Assembly: GCA_914767715.1 (NCBI GenBank)
Contig: OU612069.1
Span: 1,676,001-1,736,000, forward strand
Direction: 5' to 3'
Source: Membranipora membranacea
Lineage: Eukaryota > Bryozoa > Gymnolaemata > Cheilostomatida > Membraniporidae
DNA: 60,000 nucleotides
The notes under the pieces are model-generated. The model did not search any database and was not told where the DNA came from. It was given only the letters and a program-made list of their open reading frames with translations. Shown here one piece after another: positions 11,540-25,600 of this stretch (positions within the stretch are counted from its first letter, which is position 1; the number at the start of each line of letters is the position of its first letter). Made by a program: the position numbers and the translations under genes.

Positions 11540-14500
11540 TTATAAATTTGATTCCACAAGATCTTTCTTTGACGAGGAATCCATACTAGGCCCACTGCCC
11601 ATCTTCTCTTCAATGATATCTATCTCACGGCTACAAGAGAAACAAGTATAGATATATCTGAGAACTTTAATGATTGCGATGCTCCACTTGGATGCTAGAT
11701 GAAATTTTGCAGATATTTGGAGTTGTGCCCCTCTTTGCCAGTGTTCCATTTGGGCCCAAATATTTCCTAAATGTGGGTTTCCATTGTTTTCCTAATTTAG
11801 GTACTCAGTCTATGTGAATTAATTCAGTCCCTTTGCTGTAGAGTCGAACGTATGCGCCAACCTCTGATTGATAGTGCCAACAATAGAATGTTAATCTAGG
11901 GTACATTCAAACCCAGCGGCCAAGAGTTTAGAAAATGCCATATATGATTATCTTACCCTTTGACCATGAAGATTTTAGCCTCGCAAATAGTCTCAGGAAT
12001 TTTCTCATTGTTTGTCTCTGGCAGGTAAAATGCGAGTAAGCCTCCAATTAACATCGTCACACCAAATATCAGCGGTCCAAGTCCTTCAGCGAATAGTGTA
12101 ATCACATGTTTATACTAAAAACATACAATCATTTGTCATATAAAGGAAATTGTTATTAAGTTTTCTGCAAATAACTCCTATGACATTCGTTGTCTAGGAG
12201 GGGACTAACACAGTCACACAGCATACGTATGCTGTGTCCTAGCTCGTTGCAATTTAAGATTTAAATCGGAAAGAATGAGCTGTATGATTGAATTGTTTTT
12301 TGGTCTTAGGCAGCTTTGTTAATTTTAAACCCTGGATCCTCAGATAATTTAGAGTTGAAAAATACACCATCGAGTTTACTGACCAGGTCTACAATGATTG
12401 GAGACAGCGTGCTGCCTATCCTGGCTGACACAGAGCAGACACCACACAACGTCGTCCTGAGGGTGGTGGGGAATACCTCACTACTCCAGAAGTAGTTAAA
12501 CATAAACAGAGTACTAACAGCAAACTTTCCTATCATAGCTACTGTTACCAGAACCCATCCGTAAGCTACAGCAAATAGAAAGTCATTAGCGTATTAGCGT
12601 CATTTATAAAAAATACCACTTCATTCACTGGAAGCTTAAAACCAACGAGTTGACCTTGAGCAAAGACTTTTATCAGTCAGCAAAAACTTTACACTGATTA
12701 TAGATATATAAATCATGATCGTCATTTAGTAATCTATGCTTACCCTCCCCCCCCCCTTGGATGATCACTCCTTCAGTTGAGTAAACCCTGCGTTCATGAA
12801 ATAAATTAAGCGCCCGAACTCTACCCGAACTCTACCCGGACAGTGTATCTTATGTTAAGCTTGGAATTAATTGTGTTTTGTAAAGTATCAATTTGCTAGA
12901 GTTTAGTTTTGCTTGTCTGGAGGTGACTTAATACAACAAAGCACCAATACTGTTAGCCGGAATGGGAATTGTAGATATTTAGTTTATATATGGAGTAGGA
13001 GACGAAGGTGGCTTAGTTGGTTGGAGCGCCCTACCGTTAGCATGCAAATGCTGAAGGTCCCACTGCAGTCCATCGACTACGTCTGGCGTTAGGTTGTCCC
13101 CCAGGTGTGCTCCGACCTGCCCGCAAACAGAGGGCAGCCTGAAGCGCATATTGCAGCCTGGCCACTAAGACACCCAATTTCGCCGCCAATGCTTTGGGAT
13201 GTTGCGTGTGACAAGACATCTGATTCTAATCAACTTTTTCATTAATAAATAAAGATTATAGGTAAGGAACCTACCTTCATTGAGGTACGCTGACATAAAT
13301 GCTGCTGATATAAGAGTTACAGCTCCTAGAAACAGAGACGCTATGATGGAGACTTTCCTGCCGAGTTTGGAGGAGAACAGAATGATAATAAAGGCTGGCA
13401 GATCAGCTACACCTGATAGAATGGTGTTTATGTAAACGCTGCCAGTCAAGTTACCAACATTGAAACTCAGTCCGTAGAAACCTAATCCCGCTACAAACCT
13501 ACAAGAGAAGTAGTATAGTAATGGTGAGATCTCACAGTTGGGCTTGCCATGGACATTCTGACCCGTTGGCTGTTGGGAGCACTGCAGGTGGGTCCTGACA
13601 TGTACATGCGGGAGTCTATCGTGACAAATGTTGCCACATATCCTGTAGTCATAAGACTGTACCCTTGTCACGCAGCCACGGGTTTTGGTTTTTTAAATCT
13701 AAAAAACCTTAAAAACAAAAAGCCTTGGCCCTGGACAAGGCTAATAAGACTGTACATTCATCCGATTGGGTGTCATTATCAAAGTAATGCTTGCTTACTC
13801 CAAATTCTAGGTCCTAGTTTTTGTTAGCAGACAGACAAGGCTAAATCACAGCACTCTGCAGTTTGAAGCTATTGCAACTCCGAAAGTATTTTAATTAAGT
13901 TGTTGTCTCAACCAACACAATTGGGAGAATAAGGCATTTTGATTTTCTGCTTTTTTCTTGGAACTGAACACTGGAGAGCGATACTCACCACAGATAGAGT
14001 GACACAGCTGTTCTTTTCAGGAGAACTGGAGCTTTGAAGATGTCCCTGACTCTCTCTGTTGGAGCCTCTTCTTCACTCTTTTTTAACGATTCCATTATGT
14101 CTTTGGGGAACTCTCTACTGTTCATATTAGCAATATACTTGAGCAGCTTCTCAGCTTCATTATGTCGATTGTGTGTCAGCAAGAAGTGGGGAGTCTCATT
14201 CATTGTGCTGAAGGTTATAGAAATATAATATATATAAATATATATATATATGAACTATAATAACATACAGATATAATATATATGGACAAGTTTATCATGT
14301 GTTTCAATATGGAAAATAAATGTCAATAAAGTAATGATAACGTACGCGCAAAAGTATTATTTGGGGTCTCTCTACTCTCTACAATACTTGGGATCATGGA
14401 GAAAAGTCATTAAGCTAAAACTAAATGGCTCAGATCTTTTGATGATTTTATGCTAAACTGTTTTGCCATATAGAGTCTGTGTGATTATTCGCCAAATGAA

Positions 14501-17500
14501 CGATAACGATGAAGCGGGAGGAGTTTAATATCCGCATGAGGAAAAGGTTGCCTTTTTGCACCAGGTCTGAAGTGACCAATATTATGGCTAGCTAAATTTA
14601 ATTGGTCCTTGAAGATGAAAGAAGTTGTCTTTTCTTTAACAAACAAAAGACAACTCGATAAAAGAGAAACAAACTTAGATCACTCACAATATGAACAGGA
14701 TTCCTCCTAGTAAAGGACCGATGGAAACAGCTAGTTGGAGCCAATTCCAGTCCAAGAAGTAGTATCCTAATAATGACATGAACATCGTACCAAATGGCCA
14801 AAATATTGACTTGTATGCTATAGCCCAAGTTCTTTTCGATGGGCCAACTATCTCCATGGCTAAAATATAACAGAATATTTGCAAACAGTGAAACAATACT
14901 GTGGATAAATTTGAGCCTCACTGGTGTAACTTGGCACAGTAATATGTGAGATGTGATATGGTGTCCAAGGTCAACTGTCAGAAATGGCGATGTACTAAGC
15001 ACCCCGCAGGTTGTAGTTTACGTGCTCGACAACTGCAATTTCATTATCGAACGCTCATAACTATATTAACTAAACAGGAGCAGTACAAACCTGGCTAATC
15101 GTCAAAAGGCATAATAAATCATTGAACCTCAAATAATGATCTTTTGTTTTTCCAAATATCCAAAATTCAATTCAAATTTTAAACTGGATGGTTAGGGTCA
15201 CATCTGAAGCAGAGAACTAGCATTTTATTTGTAACTGAGTCAGACGTTCATTGAGATTCGAACCAACCTTCTGGATGGAAACTTACCGATGACATGGTAG
15301 ATAAGATACACTCCAGTGAAGCACATGGCACAGATAAATCTCGTTACAGCGTACATTATTATATGTGGAGAGAACATGGACACTGTACTAACCACGCCTC
15401 CTATTATCATACAACCAATCAGACTGATCCGCCTACCAAACCTGTCAACATGGGAGACAACTCATGTCAACCCAGGATATGTATCAATAACACACATCTC
15501 AATGGACTACTTATCCAGGCAATTTTGACTTATAAAATTTACACAGCAAATACCGTACTGCAGCAGTACAAAGCGTACTAACTCCTGAAAACATACACTA
15601 GATAACATCATGTTGAGTGATAAATAAGGTAGATGTGATCGAGAAATTTGTCTCCAGTGTATGATACACATCAAGGGCAAACAAGCAGGGTTCTCTTTGC
15701 ACAGTTTTTGCTCTCCATGTCGCTGTTACATGTAGATCAAATACAGTTCTGCGTCACAGCGGATCTGAAAAATCAATGTCAATCTGAGTAAATCAGCCAG
15801 TAGTATGATACACAGGTGCTCCGTTCCCCTTTACCTTCTCTTATATAGGCTGAGTCACAGCTCTTACCTGTCTGAGATACATCCGACTACGAAGGCACCG
15901 ACAGCTGCTCCTAGAGTGAAGGATACTTTGACCGCTGTCTCCACACCTGTGTTAGAACACACCAGCCCAAACTGTAACAAAAGGAAGATTTACATTCCAA
16001 CCATTGAACTCCCTCTCCACATAGATTTGGAATAAGGGAATATTAGCCATTTTCTTTCAAAGGAGCAGTGATGATTTCATCGCTTGCCGGCCATTTTTAT
16101 TTTCACAAATGTCCCAGACATAGCTCAAGAAATACTGATTGCTCATTGGTCAATTTCGCCCTGTTGTTCTTCCTGGGTGAGAGGGAGTTCATTGTTCCAC
16201 CAGACCATTGAAAGGGAAATCCTAGAGATTAGCAGGACAAACATGCTGCTATCAAACCCTGTTGAAGGCACCCACAACATTTATTGGTGCGGTAGATGAT
16301 GGCATAAAGCTAATTTTCTGTCTTGAACAGCTAGGGATTTACACAACAACATCCCAACTGAGGCTGTTTGTTCATACTATCTACTATCTACCGCCGGATA
16401 CTGGCTGGAAAATAGCTACACAGCCAAATAAATCCGCTCTTCATGTAAAAGACATCCACACCCTGCCTTACATCCCAGTTTACTTACGTTCATATTCAGA
16501 GTTGTCCCCTTATATTCGCTCTCGTCAAACACCCATTGTGAGCAGAGTTCAGTGTCTGATGTGCCCAGACTAGAGAAGATATTACATTTATCGTACCCTC
16601 CCTCCTCATCCACTGGTATCCACTGATATATCGAGGTGTTGTGAGATCTGCTCTGGATAGAGTAGGTATCATTGTCCTCCCATCCTGGTAAAGCACATCT
16701 ATGAAAGGTAGGATAAAAATGTATCTTGTTATGTTTATATCGAAAAATTCATGTTTATTGCAGTATATATCGATAACATCTGCAGTACATATCGATATGG
16801 AGTACATATCGATATGCAGTCTATTTCGTTATGCAGTACATATCCTTGTGCAGTACATATCTATATGCGGTACATGTTTCATGCAGTAGGTTACATATCG
16901 ATTCTATGAAGAATACTAAAGGCAATCCTACTTGCTCAGAATTCCAGCAAAATTAACGTGTAGTGCCTCTTGCTGCTCAGACTGAATTTGACAGAAAGCT
17001 CAGTTTTATAAGTTGATTAATAAGACAAAGCAAGTTTAAAGCACCAGACGCCAATTTTGGCCACTATTCAAATTTATGGATACTTAAAAGAAATATGTAA
17101 GTGCGCTAGATAGACATATCAATCTATCTGGCGATACCCAGGGGTCTTTCAATTAGAATTACCACTATTGCCGAAACATGTCACTCATTTCATCTTTCAA
17201 TTAGACATATCCGATCCCGAATTGTTGAGAATTATATAGTTCCATCGGTGAGAGAGTGAGACCGCTTTTCTCGCTCAGGGAGTGATTTTGGTCCCCCCCC
17301 TTTATAATTTAACCACCAGATACATACAAAGATGAATGCCACACACCTTTTCATAAACAATAAGGCAAAATCTGAACTGAAAAGTAAACATTGACTAAAA
17401 AAACTTCTTACCTGAATTTTGGAGTGATTGAATGGAAAATAACGATCAAGAACTGCGATGAGCCGAAAAAAGATCCAATGCTTGCCAGTGTTATCTGTAG

Positions 17501-17560
17501 CAGCTGGTATTTTCCAAATGCACCAATAGATTCCAACACTCCGTCAATCTTTGAAGACAT
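11540..17560 (-). CDS. SLC22-family organic cation/anion transporter, complete, 10 exons, 554 aa
   Basis: Plasma-membrane major-facilitator transporter for organic ions such as cations, carnitine or anions; substrate not predictable. Exons: 17560-17412, 16698-16488, 15971-15868, 15441-15287, 14859-14688, 14207-13989, 13498-13275, 12565-12384, 12114-11957, 11630-11540. Every junction is GT-AG and phases agree, giving 1665 nt. The ATG at 17560 follows an in-frame TAG. Visible family marks: one TM helix, then a large Cys-rich extracellular loop with sequons NDT and NTS; DRFGRR after TM2; SSKLGRK; SSEVFPTTLR with ARIGS; and LPETNNEKIPETICEAK near the C-terminus. The usual PESPRWL motif is degenerate (NETPHFLL). 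The tail ESNL fits a class I PDZ ligand. Length is typical (about 550 aa). The large intron 1 holds a minisatellite and a MITE; intron 7 holds a SINE. Confidence 0.95.
13001..13258 (+). repeat. tRNA-derived SINE in SLC22 intron 7
   Basis: The head reads GGTGGCTTAGTTGGTTGGAG, a pol III box A-like start. The body contains TGCCCGCAAACAGAGGGCAG and TTTGGGATGTTGCGTGTGAC, and an A/T-rich tail ends near 13258. A diverged body-only copy is at 55600-55750. Orientation is opposite to the host gene. Confidence 0.75.
14222..14251. repeat. AT-rich simple repeat
   Basis: TATA/ATAT run in SLC22 intron 5. Confidence 0.7.
16755..16912. repeat. 17-bp minisatellite, about 8-9 imperfect units
   Basis: The unit is approximately CAGTACATATCGATATG and repeats in register with point changes (TCGATAACA, TTTCGTTATG, TCCTTGTG, TCTATATG). 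It sits just upstream of SLC22 exon 2, within intron 1. Each unit carries a palindromic ATATCGATAT core. Confidence 0.85.
17151..17300. mobile_element. MITE fragment, GGGGTCTTTCAATTAGAA family
   Basis: The left terminus GGGGTCTTTCAATTAGAA matches the terminal inverted repeat of the element at 56334-56540. Internal CACTCA, GAGAGTGAGA and GAGTGATTTTGG motifs also recur. The right terminus is missing or diverged, so this copy is truncated. Confidence 0.65.
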
Positions 17561-20106
17561 TGCATCCAGCTTAACATGCTACTCCCAGTCCCTGCAACAA
17601 ACTAGTAAAAAACACAACTTATCGCTGAGAGATACAAATCCATATGCAAACACATCTTATTTTGTTATCTAAATCAGATGAAGTCAATGAACTCTTGGAT
17701 CTGCTGGTACTACATAACTATACCCAAGCTGTCACATTTCAGTGTACAAGCTTGTCAGTCCGCATGTACCCTGCAAGTACCCTACAAATATCAGGATCCA
17801 TCAAAGCACTGAGGCACTATTTTTAACTATCAGTAAATACAGCTTGTAATAATTTGACATAAAGTTAACAGTCAGCAGTGTGGTACTTTTGAAACCCAGC
17901 CTAATAATGACAAGTTAACAATCTGTGGTTAAGTATAGGAATGTGAGAACTGGTTCATGTAATGAATTAAACTTTGAATTATCCTTCACACATAGAACAT
18001 AATATCCTTACTCTGTGATAATATGCTCAAATTTAATTATCAAACTTGTGCAGGAGCCAAAAAACGGTGACATGATGAGTTTTACAAAGTGAGCAAACAT
18101 ATTAGTTTCAGTCGGTCAGGGGCGCTTTTTAGTCTTTGTTGTTGCGACCCCAGCTTAACCCCTATGATATGCTAGAACCAGGAATAACGTAGCTGATTTG
18201 ATGGTGAAATCATAATAAATGAGATTTTTATTAGCCTGTCTTATCACACCATCTATCAGCCTCCATCCTCGTCACCCCCATATTATCAGCTTTGACCCCC
18301 CTGGATCATCGGTGATTTGCATTATGGCCCAAGATTACACAGATAACAGTGCAAGCAAAGATAATACCGCAAAATGTGGTGTATATACACTGAGATAATA
18401 CATAAGTACATGAGAATAGATACACCCAAGAAATCAATCAACTTGTATTCACGACTCCTGCAGCACCATTTTCCTGGCAGTGAATAGCAAGTGCGCTAAC
18501 CGATAGCCATCTCACCATCCTCAAAAACTGCTCGGATTCGCGCACTCTCATCCGACAGGCTCATTCCATAACCATTGCCACCCTATGTAACGCTAGAATA
18601 TGTTTGCTCCCTCTGTAAATGTTGAGGAATTCCTAAAATAGCTGAGTATCAAGCCCGCACCAGAGAGCCTCGGTACCCAGCTTTTGTAATAGCCCTCAGC
18701 CACCACTTTTTTCCAGCCTGTCAGATTGTCTTTCCCCGTTGCAACATGATATAACATTATGTGGTAAACGTTCTTATAAATCAGAAAAAAAAATCTGTGA
18801 TGGATGTTAGAAGGTACAATCCACAGTTCAAAAGCTAACAGCATCCAAGTGATGATAAAGGGGGCATTTTGAGTGCTACAATCATTATTTTTATCACTTG
18901 TATTTCAAAAGACGATGATACCTATCAGCCATTGTCATTTGACATCGGAATGTACTTTGCCCTTGTCTTATGCGTCAATCTTCCTTTCATCAAGATAGAA
19001 ACCAGTCCTATTCACTCCATCCTCCAGTAACCAATGTCTGTACTGGCATTTTCAACAAAATAATAACTAATAATGAAATGTTTCCGATAAGTTGCACAAT
19101 TTTTTTCATTATGGTTATTCTTGTAATTTATGAACGCACTTGTATTACGTCTTTTTTGGGGTTTCTCCAACAGATGGTTGCTTAGACAACTGTGACCTAT
19201 TGAGGCACTTCTAAGTAAGTCTGTAAGTAATTTGCGGGCACTTGGAGCAGCTCACCCTCAAACCTCAGCAGTAAAAGGAGAGCAACCCCAAATGCAGACA
19301 AATCAACTTGACACACGGTGCTATTGTCAATGCTGTCTCAAACATTTCGCAATCTCTATACTTTCCATAAAGATGGGCGAATGTTAACATTTTACAGGTA
19401 GAACTGCTTATCGATAAACAAACAGAAAGTTGTGTTTTCAGTTTGTCGGTGACAACAAAAACTCCTAGAATGAAAAATTGATTTTTTAAGCTTGTTCCAT
19501 TGGCAGATATTCATAGTTCGAGATATCTATTGATTGGTTCAGACAATCTTAAAAAACATGGTCCAGGGTTCAAATCTAGCCATACAATGGTAAGTACGAA
19601 CAGCAGTTGCCACCCAGAGATCAACACCAGGCAACCCAAACAAAGGATTTCCATTGTAAACTCTAGGCTGCATACAGAACAAAATTGATCTCCATTCTAA
19701 AATCTTGTGCATGTAGAATGGCTGTGTTGGGCTCTAGAGAAGGCAGGACAAGTAAGATGAGTCATGTTGGTAAGTAACGACGCTGTCATCAACACCAGTT
19801 CTGAACTTGACAGAATTGATAAGCATTTCAAGTAAATATGAAAACTTCTAGTTTTAAAACCAAATAACAACAGAACATCCTCCCGTAATGCTAAAATTGA
19901 CCAATACCGCCTGAATAAGTGTTGGACATCAAAGAGACAGAATAACTATTACGAATATTATATAAGATTTTTTAACTGAGTTTTTTTGTGTAATTAGGAT
20001 GGATTTTTAAGAAATTGTAAATGTTAATGTAAATCACTTTTTTATTTACTTGCTCTCCAGCAATATTTACATGAATATAACATGATACATATACATATTC
20101 AATTTA

Positions 20107-20262
20107 GCGCACTCCTGTACAAGGTAGGAGTGGGCAAGCTAGGCTATTGTCCAGAGCGCTCACCTCCTTCAGCAGCATGGGTAGTGACCGGGATTCGAGC
20201 CTGCAACTCTCAGATTGAGATGCTCGAATCCTAACCACTACGCCACCCTGCCTGCCTAATGA
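20107..20262 (-). repeat. tRNA-derived SINE
   Basis: On the minus strand the head GGTGGCGTAGTGGTTAGGAT gives box A and GGCTCGAATCC gives box B, about 40 nt apart. The body GAGCGCTCTGGACAATAGCC follows. Box spacing and lack of a foldable mature tRNA favour a SINE over a tRNA gene. Confidence 0.75.
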
Positions 20263-20762
20263 AATTGCAATAAACAAACCTAAACTTCATCCTATGCATA
20301 TAAAGATAATTGAAAATGATAAGTTCATTACAAACTCCTCAAATGTAGAAAAGAAAAACGGCAGCAGTAATGTTAGAAGTATCGTTTATTCAGTCAACGG
20401 GGTCTTGAAAAATTGAGTTCAAAGATCTGTTTCAAGTGTTGAAATATTTGATTGTATATTTGATTAGAAAAACATTAAGAGGAGAGTAAATTTAGAAAAA
20501 AAAGTGCAGTACCCTCTTGAAAAACGGTCATGTTTTTAAAATGAGCACACACAGAATGCAGGACAGGAAAATGATATGACACAGAAAAAGTTTCAGGGAG
20601 GGAATTAAAAGCTACACTAGTGTACAGGTTACAGAGGTTGGACAATCCGTCCTAATCAAAAACTTAAGACTACCAACCAACATCTTTACCATCACGTTGA
20701 TATCTAGATGCGAACTGTATTTTAAAAATACTGTCTGCCTCAGTCTGAAGAAGCTAATCAAG

Positions 20763-21334
20763 TATAAAGCTGCGTTTAAATTGTCAACTAATCTGCCTAT
20801 TTGAACAACACCGACATTCAGCACCGACAAATCTTCTAATGTAAACATTGTGACGGTGCAGACTAATCTGAGTTTAATGAAATCGTTGCTCTGTGATCAT
20901 GTCACAGAATGAACGACACAGGGTCCGATGCCATTGATACATAGCCAATTAAAACACAGATATGTAGGTCATTCAGGTCAACAGGTCAGAATACCATGTG
21001 TGTCAATGTCAAGGTTAAATGCCAGAGGGAACAAGATGGCAACAATGGAGCAGCCACCTGATGTCAACAAAACTGTACCAAAAACCGAGGTGTCCAGATT
21101 TATCAAGATGATTGATAGTAATGATAGTATGATAGAATGATTGATAGTAATAGTAATGATTGGTCAATATAGATGCTTGATTGATAGATCAGGGTAGAGT
21201 TATTACACCGACAAATCTAGTGTAAAAGCAAAATCGTTATAACCTATATTACACCGAAATTTACTGCCGACAGTTATGGTATGTCGGTGTTGTTCAATTA
21301 TGCAGATTAGTTGACAATGTAAACGCAGCTTTAT
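20763..21334. mobile_element. Non-autonomous DNA element with about 55-bp terminal inverted repeats
   Basis: The left end (20763-20816) and right end (21281-21334) are near-perfect inverted copies, reading from outside in TATAAAGCTGCGTTTA, then TTGTCAACTAATCTGC and GAACAACACCGACAT. No transposase ORF lies between. A short ORF covering the left arm is an artefact of the repeat. Confidence 0.7.
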
Positions 21335-22507
21335 GCCATCTACTTCACATGCTGATATTTTTTTGGAATATCAATAACTCATAATTAGCCTCTCTAAATC
21401 TTGCCCAAAAATCAGTTTATGGCAGTTGTGTAAATATTAATAATTCATAATATTGAACAGCTAAAAACAATGTTTCTCTAAGACTATCGACTATCTTCTA
21501 TTATGAACCTACCGAATGATAATCTTAAGCATAAAATTATAGGGGTCATTGCAAACTATACACCCTATTGGATAATTGATACACAAACACTGAGCTATAA
21601 AAATGTCAAATCTCTGACTTCGGCAGAGATAATCTTTGTGGGAAATCTACCACAAAAGGCATTTCAACCTTTAGATTGAGTATTCAAACTACTATGAGTA
21701 ATTTAACATTATAGAAAAGTATTCGAATATAGAACAGCTGATTACATTCCACACAGCACCCGTAATTTAATTCAAATGATTTACCTACCGCCGTATTTTT
21801 GCGTAGTGCTGTAGAGGGATGAGGGGCCAAAAAATACTAATATCTTGATCCTGTTGTTAATGACACTAAAGATATATAATATGTAATTTGAAAGTTGACC
21901 ATGTTCCATGCCATGATTCAGTTTACAATAGCAGTAATAAAAGTGCTGTAAAAATAGCACCCATTTCATTCAATACGTGGAAATGAGCTCTTCGCCGAGT
22001 AGGTTATTTTTGGTGCAGTTTTAGTTGAGACGATATCCTTACCATACGGAAGGATTCGGGTGATTGTGACATCCATGATATTTTGTAGCCACATATGCCT
22101 GTTTCTATCAAGTGTTTTACTGTGTGCCTCTGGGCTGCACAGGTAAGTTTTCAGGCTCCTAAAAGGCAAAATATGAATACTAATTGAGGTTTTGTCATCA
22201 AGCTACTATCATAACAACAATACCAAGTAAGAAGTGAGAAGAAATTTTGGTCCAATTTGTTCAAATCCGGAGTTGCTTCCCCTGGAGTTACGGTAGCTTC
22301 ACAGTGACCTGAAATGCAGGGAAAGTCGACCAAACTTAGTCTAAGGTTGATCAGGCTCAGATTACAAATATATTATTGTGTGAGAATTTTAAAAGTAGAA
22401 TCTATTATACATCCAGGCATAGCATTTCATAAACATGACGTAGCGGTACAGTGGTTGAGGATGTACAGGACACTAAATGCCAGCAGTCTTTGCTGATTTT
22501 GTACTAC

Positions 22508-22513
22508 TTTATT
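22508..22513 (-). other. Polyadenylation signal AATAAA, probably of the minus-strand NB-ARC gene
   Basis: Minus-strand AATAAA about 140 nt past the TAA at 22654. It is one reason to prefer that terminal exon. Confidence 0.45.
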
Positions 22514-22653
22514 CAACAACACGCACAGTCATAATAAAATCACTATCAGAATAAATATTACCCTAATACCTTGAAGATAACTGAGACATGCTGCTTTTTC
22601 TCCATTGTCACTAATTGGTGCATTAATAACTACTGGGGGAATGTCATATTATC

Positions 22654-25600
22654 TTATAGTGTAGGGAGACAACTCCGATATGTCACACCCTTTTTTAATT
22701 GATCGTGTAACATATGTACTTGTGGGGTTAACTTTAAAATAAGAAAACCACTGGTTTATATTCAACCTTGATATGTAATTCCCGAAGACAAAACACATTT
22801 TCATCAATATGCTTGTAGTGGGGGCGTTGTCAGGCTGATGGATCATTTGCACCCAAGCAGAAAGTTTACACAATTGTTTGAGGGGATAATCAAATCGAAG
22901 GTCTATCTCAGATTTGTTCCCTCACGTACTTTATGGGAAAAAAGCCTTATTGAGAAATTTGGAATTTATCAGGCACGCCACCAAATGTTAGCCTTGCAAC
23001 AAGCAATTTTGCAGTAAGCATAATCAGATTAAATTACAAACCTCTCTTCCCAGGCAGCAGAGGGTTGTGAACAAATTACGATTGTTCCCTCTTTTCAGAA
23101 ACTCCTCAATAAAATCTAACCGCTTCATGTCTTCAGTGTCCAAGCCTCCACGGTCTAACATAGTCATCCTGTAAAATGAATCACATAACATGACCAATGG
23201 GACCGATGAGAGACTTTAATAATGTATGCCTCATGAATATAGGCTTTATGATACTGTATTATTTGAGTAGTGTGCAGCATCTCCTGTGTTCTGCTAAAAA
23301 AACTTTAGTTCTATGAAAGATGTTAGATTGAATCAAGGAGTTAGAGACTAACTCCTTGATTGAATACTGACCTGCCTTCAGGAACGTCTTTTTTCCACTC
23401 ATTGTAGCATTCAAATAATAGCGTGTCTATCACTTTAAACAGACCAGCAGAATACTCGGAGAAGCTTTTGAATGAATGCTTCTGCAAGAAGCTGTCATAA
23501 TGCTGCATTGCATCTATCAATATTCTGATTCCTTTCGATTGCTGACCATTATTTTTCCGAAATATGCCTTGCTTACTGAAATGACAAGTCAAAACAAATA
23601 CTGCAACGGACTTCCTATTCATTATTATCAGATACCAATGTAGGACGATTGATTTTGGCAATGGTTTTGGTTCACTGAGTAAAAAGTCATGTCAGAAAAA
23701 AATCTCTGAGTCTTTGTAAAGCCGTTATGTGGTACTAATGAACTTAAAAGGATTAAATTGTGATGATTATCCTTCGGAGTCAAAGGTCTGGTGATTTCGT
23801 TTTTTTTGCAACGGATCTGTGATCCATATCTGATAACTCACTAGTAGAACTTAGCTGTGATTTGGTCATCTTTGAACTTAGCACACCTTGTTGTGAGCTT
23901 TGTAATGAGACTTTCACCTGCGGCACTGTGGTCATTAGCCTCAGTTTCTCTCTCTATTTGCCGATGTGAGAGGCATATCCGCCCTACAAAACATATGATA
24001 GATAGATGTGCACATGTGCTTGCAGGGTTATGTACTTTCAAGAGCTTGTAACACAACCTTGAACAGTTAGTATTCACAAAATATGGAAGTTAGGTCCTAT
24101 CTACATAATGGTTAGGAGTTATCTTAGTCACTGTCTTAGGTGCCTCAGTTCCGTAATCTGTATATAGCTTACCATGACAAAGCAGTAGATCTTCATCACA
24201 GGATTGTTTGAATAAATCATCAGTGGTGAAATTTGTGGTACCTAACCCGGATTCGTACCAATGAGTCTGATCACCTACCAGTGGTGCTTTATTACATAAC
24301 TCTAGAATAGAAAGCAACTAATAATTCTCATTATGCTCATCTCATTTAGGATTTCTATCATTGGGGAGCCAGATTACGGCAGTGGAAATTGTGTTGACAC
24401 TACACTTATTTGCTGTGGTCAGAGTTTCCATCATTACTTTCTTTTTCCCCAATCTCACCAACAAGGTTGTCAAAACAGGCTGACTATACATGAAATATAG
24501 TATGACACATGTATTTTTATCTAGTCTAGAGAAGTGAAGTATTTACAGGATAAAAAATTAGCATTTTCATGAAGGCTTGAAATAGTGAAATTTATGGCTA
24601 GCCAACATATACTCATCCTCATTAAAGGTATGTCAGAAAATCTATACCGTCTAATGTGTTCCTCACCTTTACATCCTCGGACATAATCTGTAATCTTTCT
24701 CGGGTCTCTTCTTGCCAAAATGTTGATCTTTTGACGTTCAATAATCATCTCATACCGTAGCGCTAATTTATATTTCTCTGTCACATACTTACACAAGTAA
24801 AGGGCAGCATCAGCGTAAGACTCAGTAACACACAGTATAGTCTCATCTAAGAAATTTCAGAGAAAATTGTGCGCAAAAGAGCTTCTTGAAGTCTTCTGCA
24901 TTAGTAACTCATGCACACCTACGGCTGCACATTTTTCTAAAGCATGTGAAGCAAGTGAAATATTCGCACAAAACTCAAACTCATGAGGACCGGAAGACAT
25001 CCCTGAATTGCCTTCTAATAACACACCTTGATACTGAGGCCAGTAGCATGTATTTTTGCGCAGCAATCTTAACTTCGACCATAGCCTCTTCTAGATCACT
25101 TCGAAATAGTATCTATCATTGTTTTCAGATTTCACAAGGTTAGGGCCTTTTCTGACCAAAACAGTATAGTGAGTATAGTGATTATTCCAACCTAGCAGTT
25201 ATACCACCTGATTCTAGCAAAGAAGGATACCAAATCCAAACACAACACCAAATTAAACAGAGAACAAGCGGTCTCAATGACTGCTGCATGAATTTGACTG
25301 CTTATGTTCCATAGGCAGTTTGATTAAAAATTGAATCGTAGTTCTGGTTTTGTGCTCCTTGATTGTTGTTACTTTTTTATGTCTTTTGAGGTGGGGGGGG
25401 GGTTGACAAAGGTTGTTGTTGTGTTCGTGTTGTGTTTACTTACCAAATGTCCGATAGTATTGTGGGAAACCAGTCCCTATACTGTATATCTGTATGAGCA
25501 TCTCAAAGAGATATATCCTATATTGGAGGTCTAATGAAATGGATCTTTTGGATTGGCTGAGCTCATTGACACAGCTAAAACAAAAGGCAATGGTTAGCAG

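Larger units (their letters stand above)
17561..22507. other. Intergenic region upstream of the SLC22 gene
   Basis: No coding exon recognised. Contents are a tRNA-derived SINE (20107-20262), a 0.57-kb element with long inverted termini (20763-21334) and otherwise unannotated AT-rich sequence. The SLC22 promoter should lie near its left end. Confidence 0.55.

Noticed and set aside
13165-13671. 168-codon minus-strand ORF taken as one protein
   Set aside because: Only 13275-13498 is coding (SLC22 exon 7); the flanks are intron and SINE sequence read through.
20612-20848. 78-codon minus-strand ORF
   Set aside because: Overlaps the left inverted repeat of the 20763-21334 element; not conserved as protein in the right arm.
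22117-22158. Alternative last exon EPENLPVQPRGTQ of the minus-strand NB-ARC gene
   Set aside because: Not excluded: acceptor and phase are good, but no AATAAA follows nearby, so 22654-22731 was preferred.
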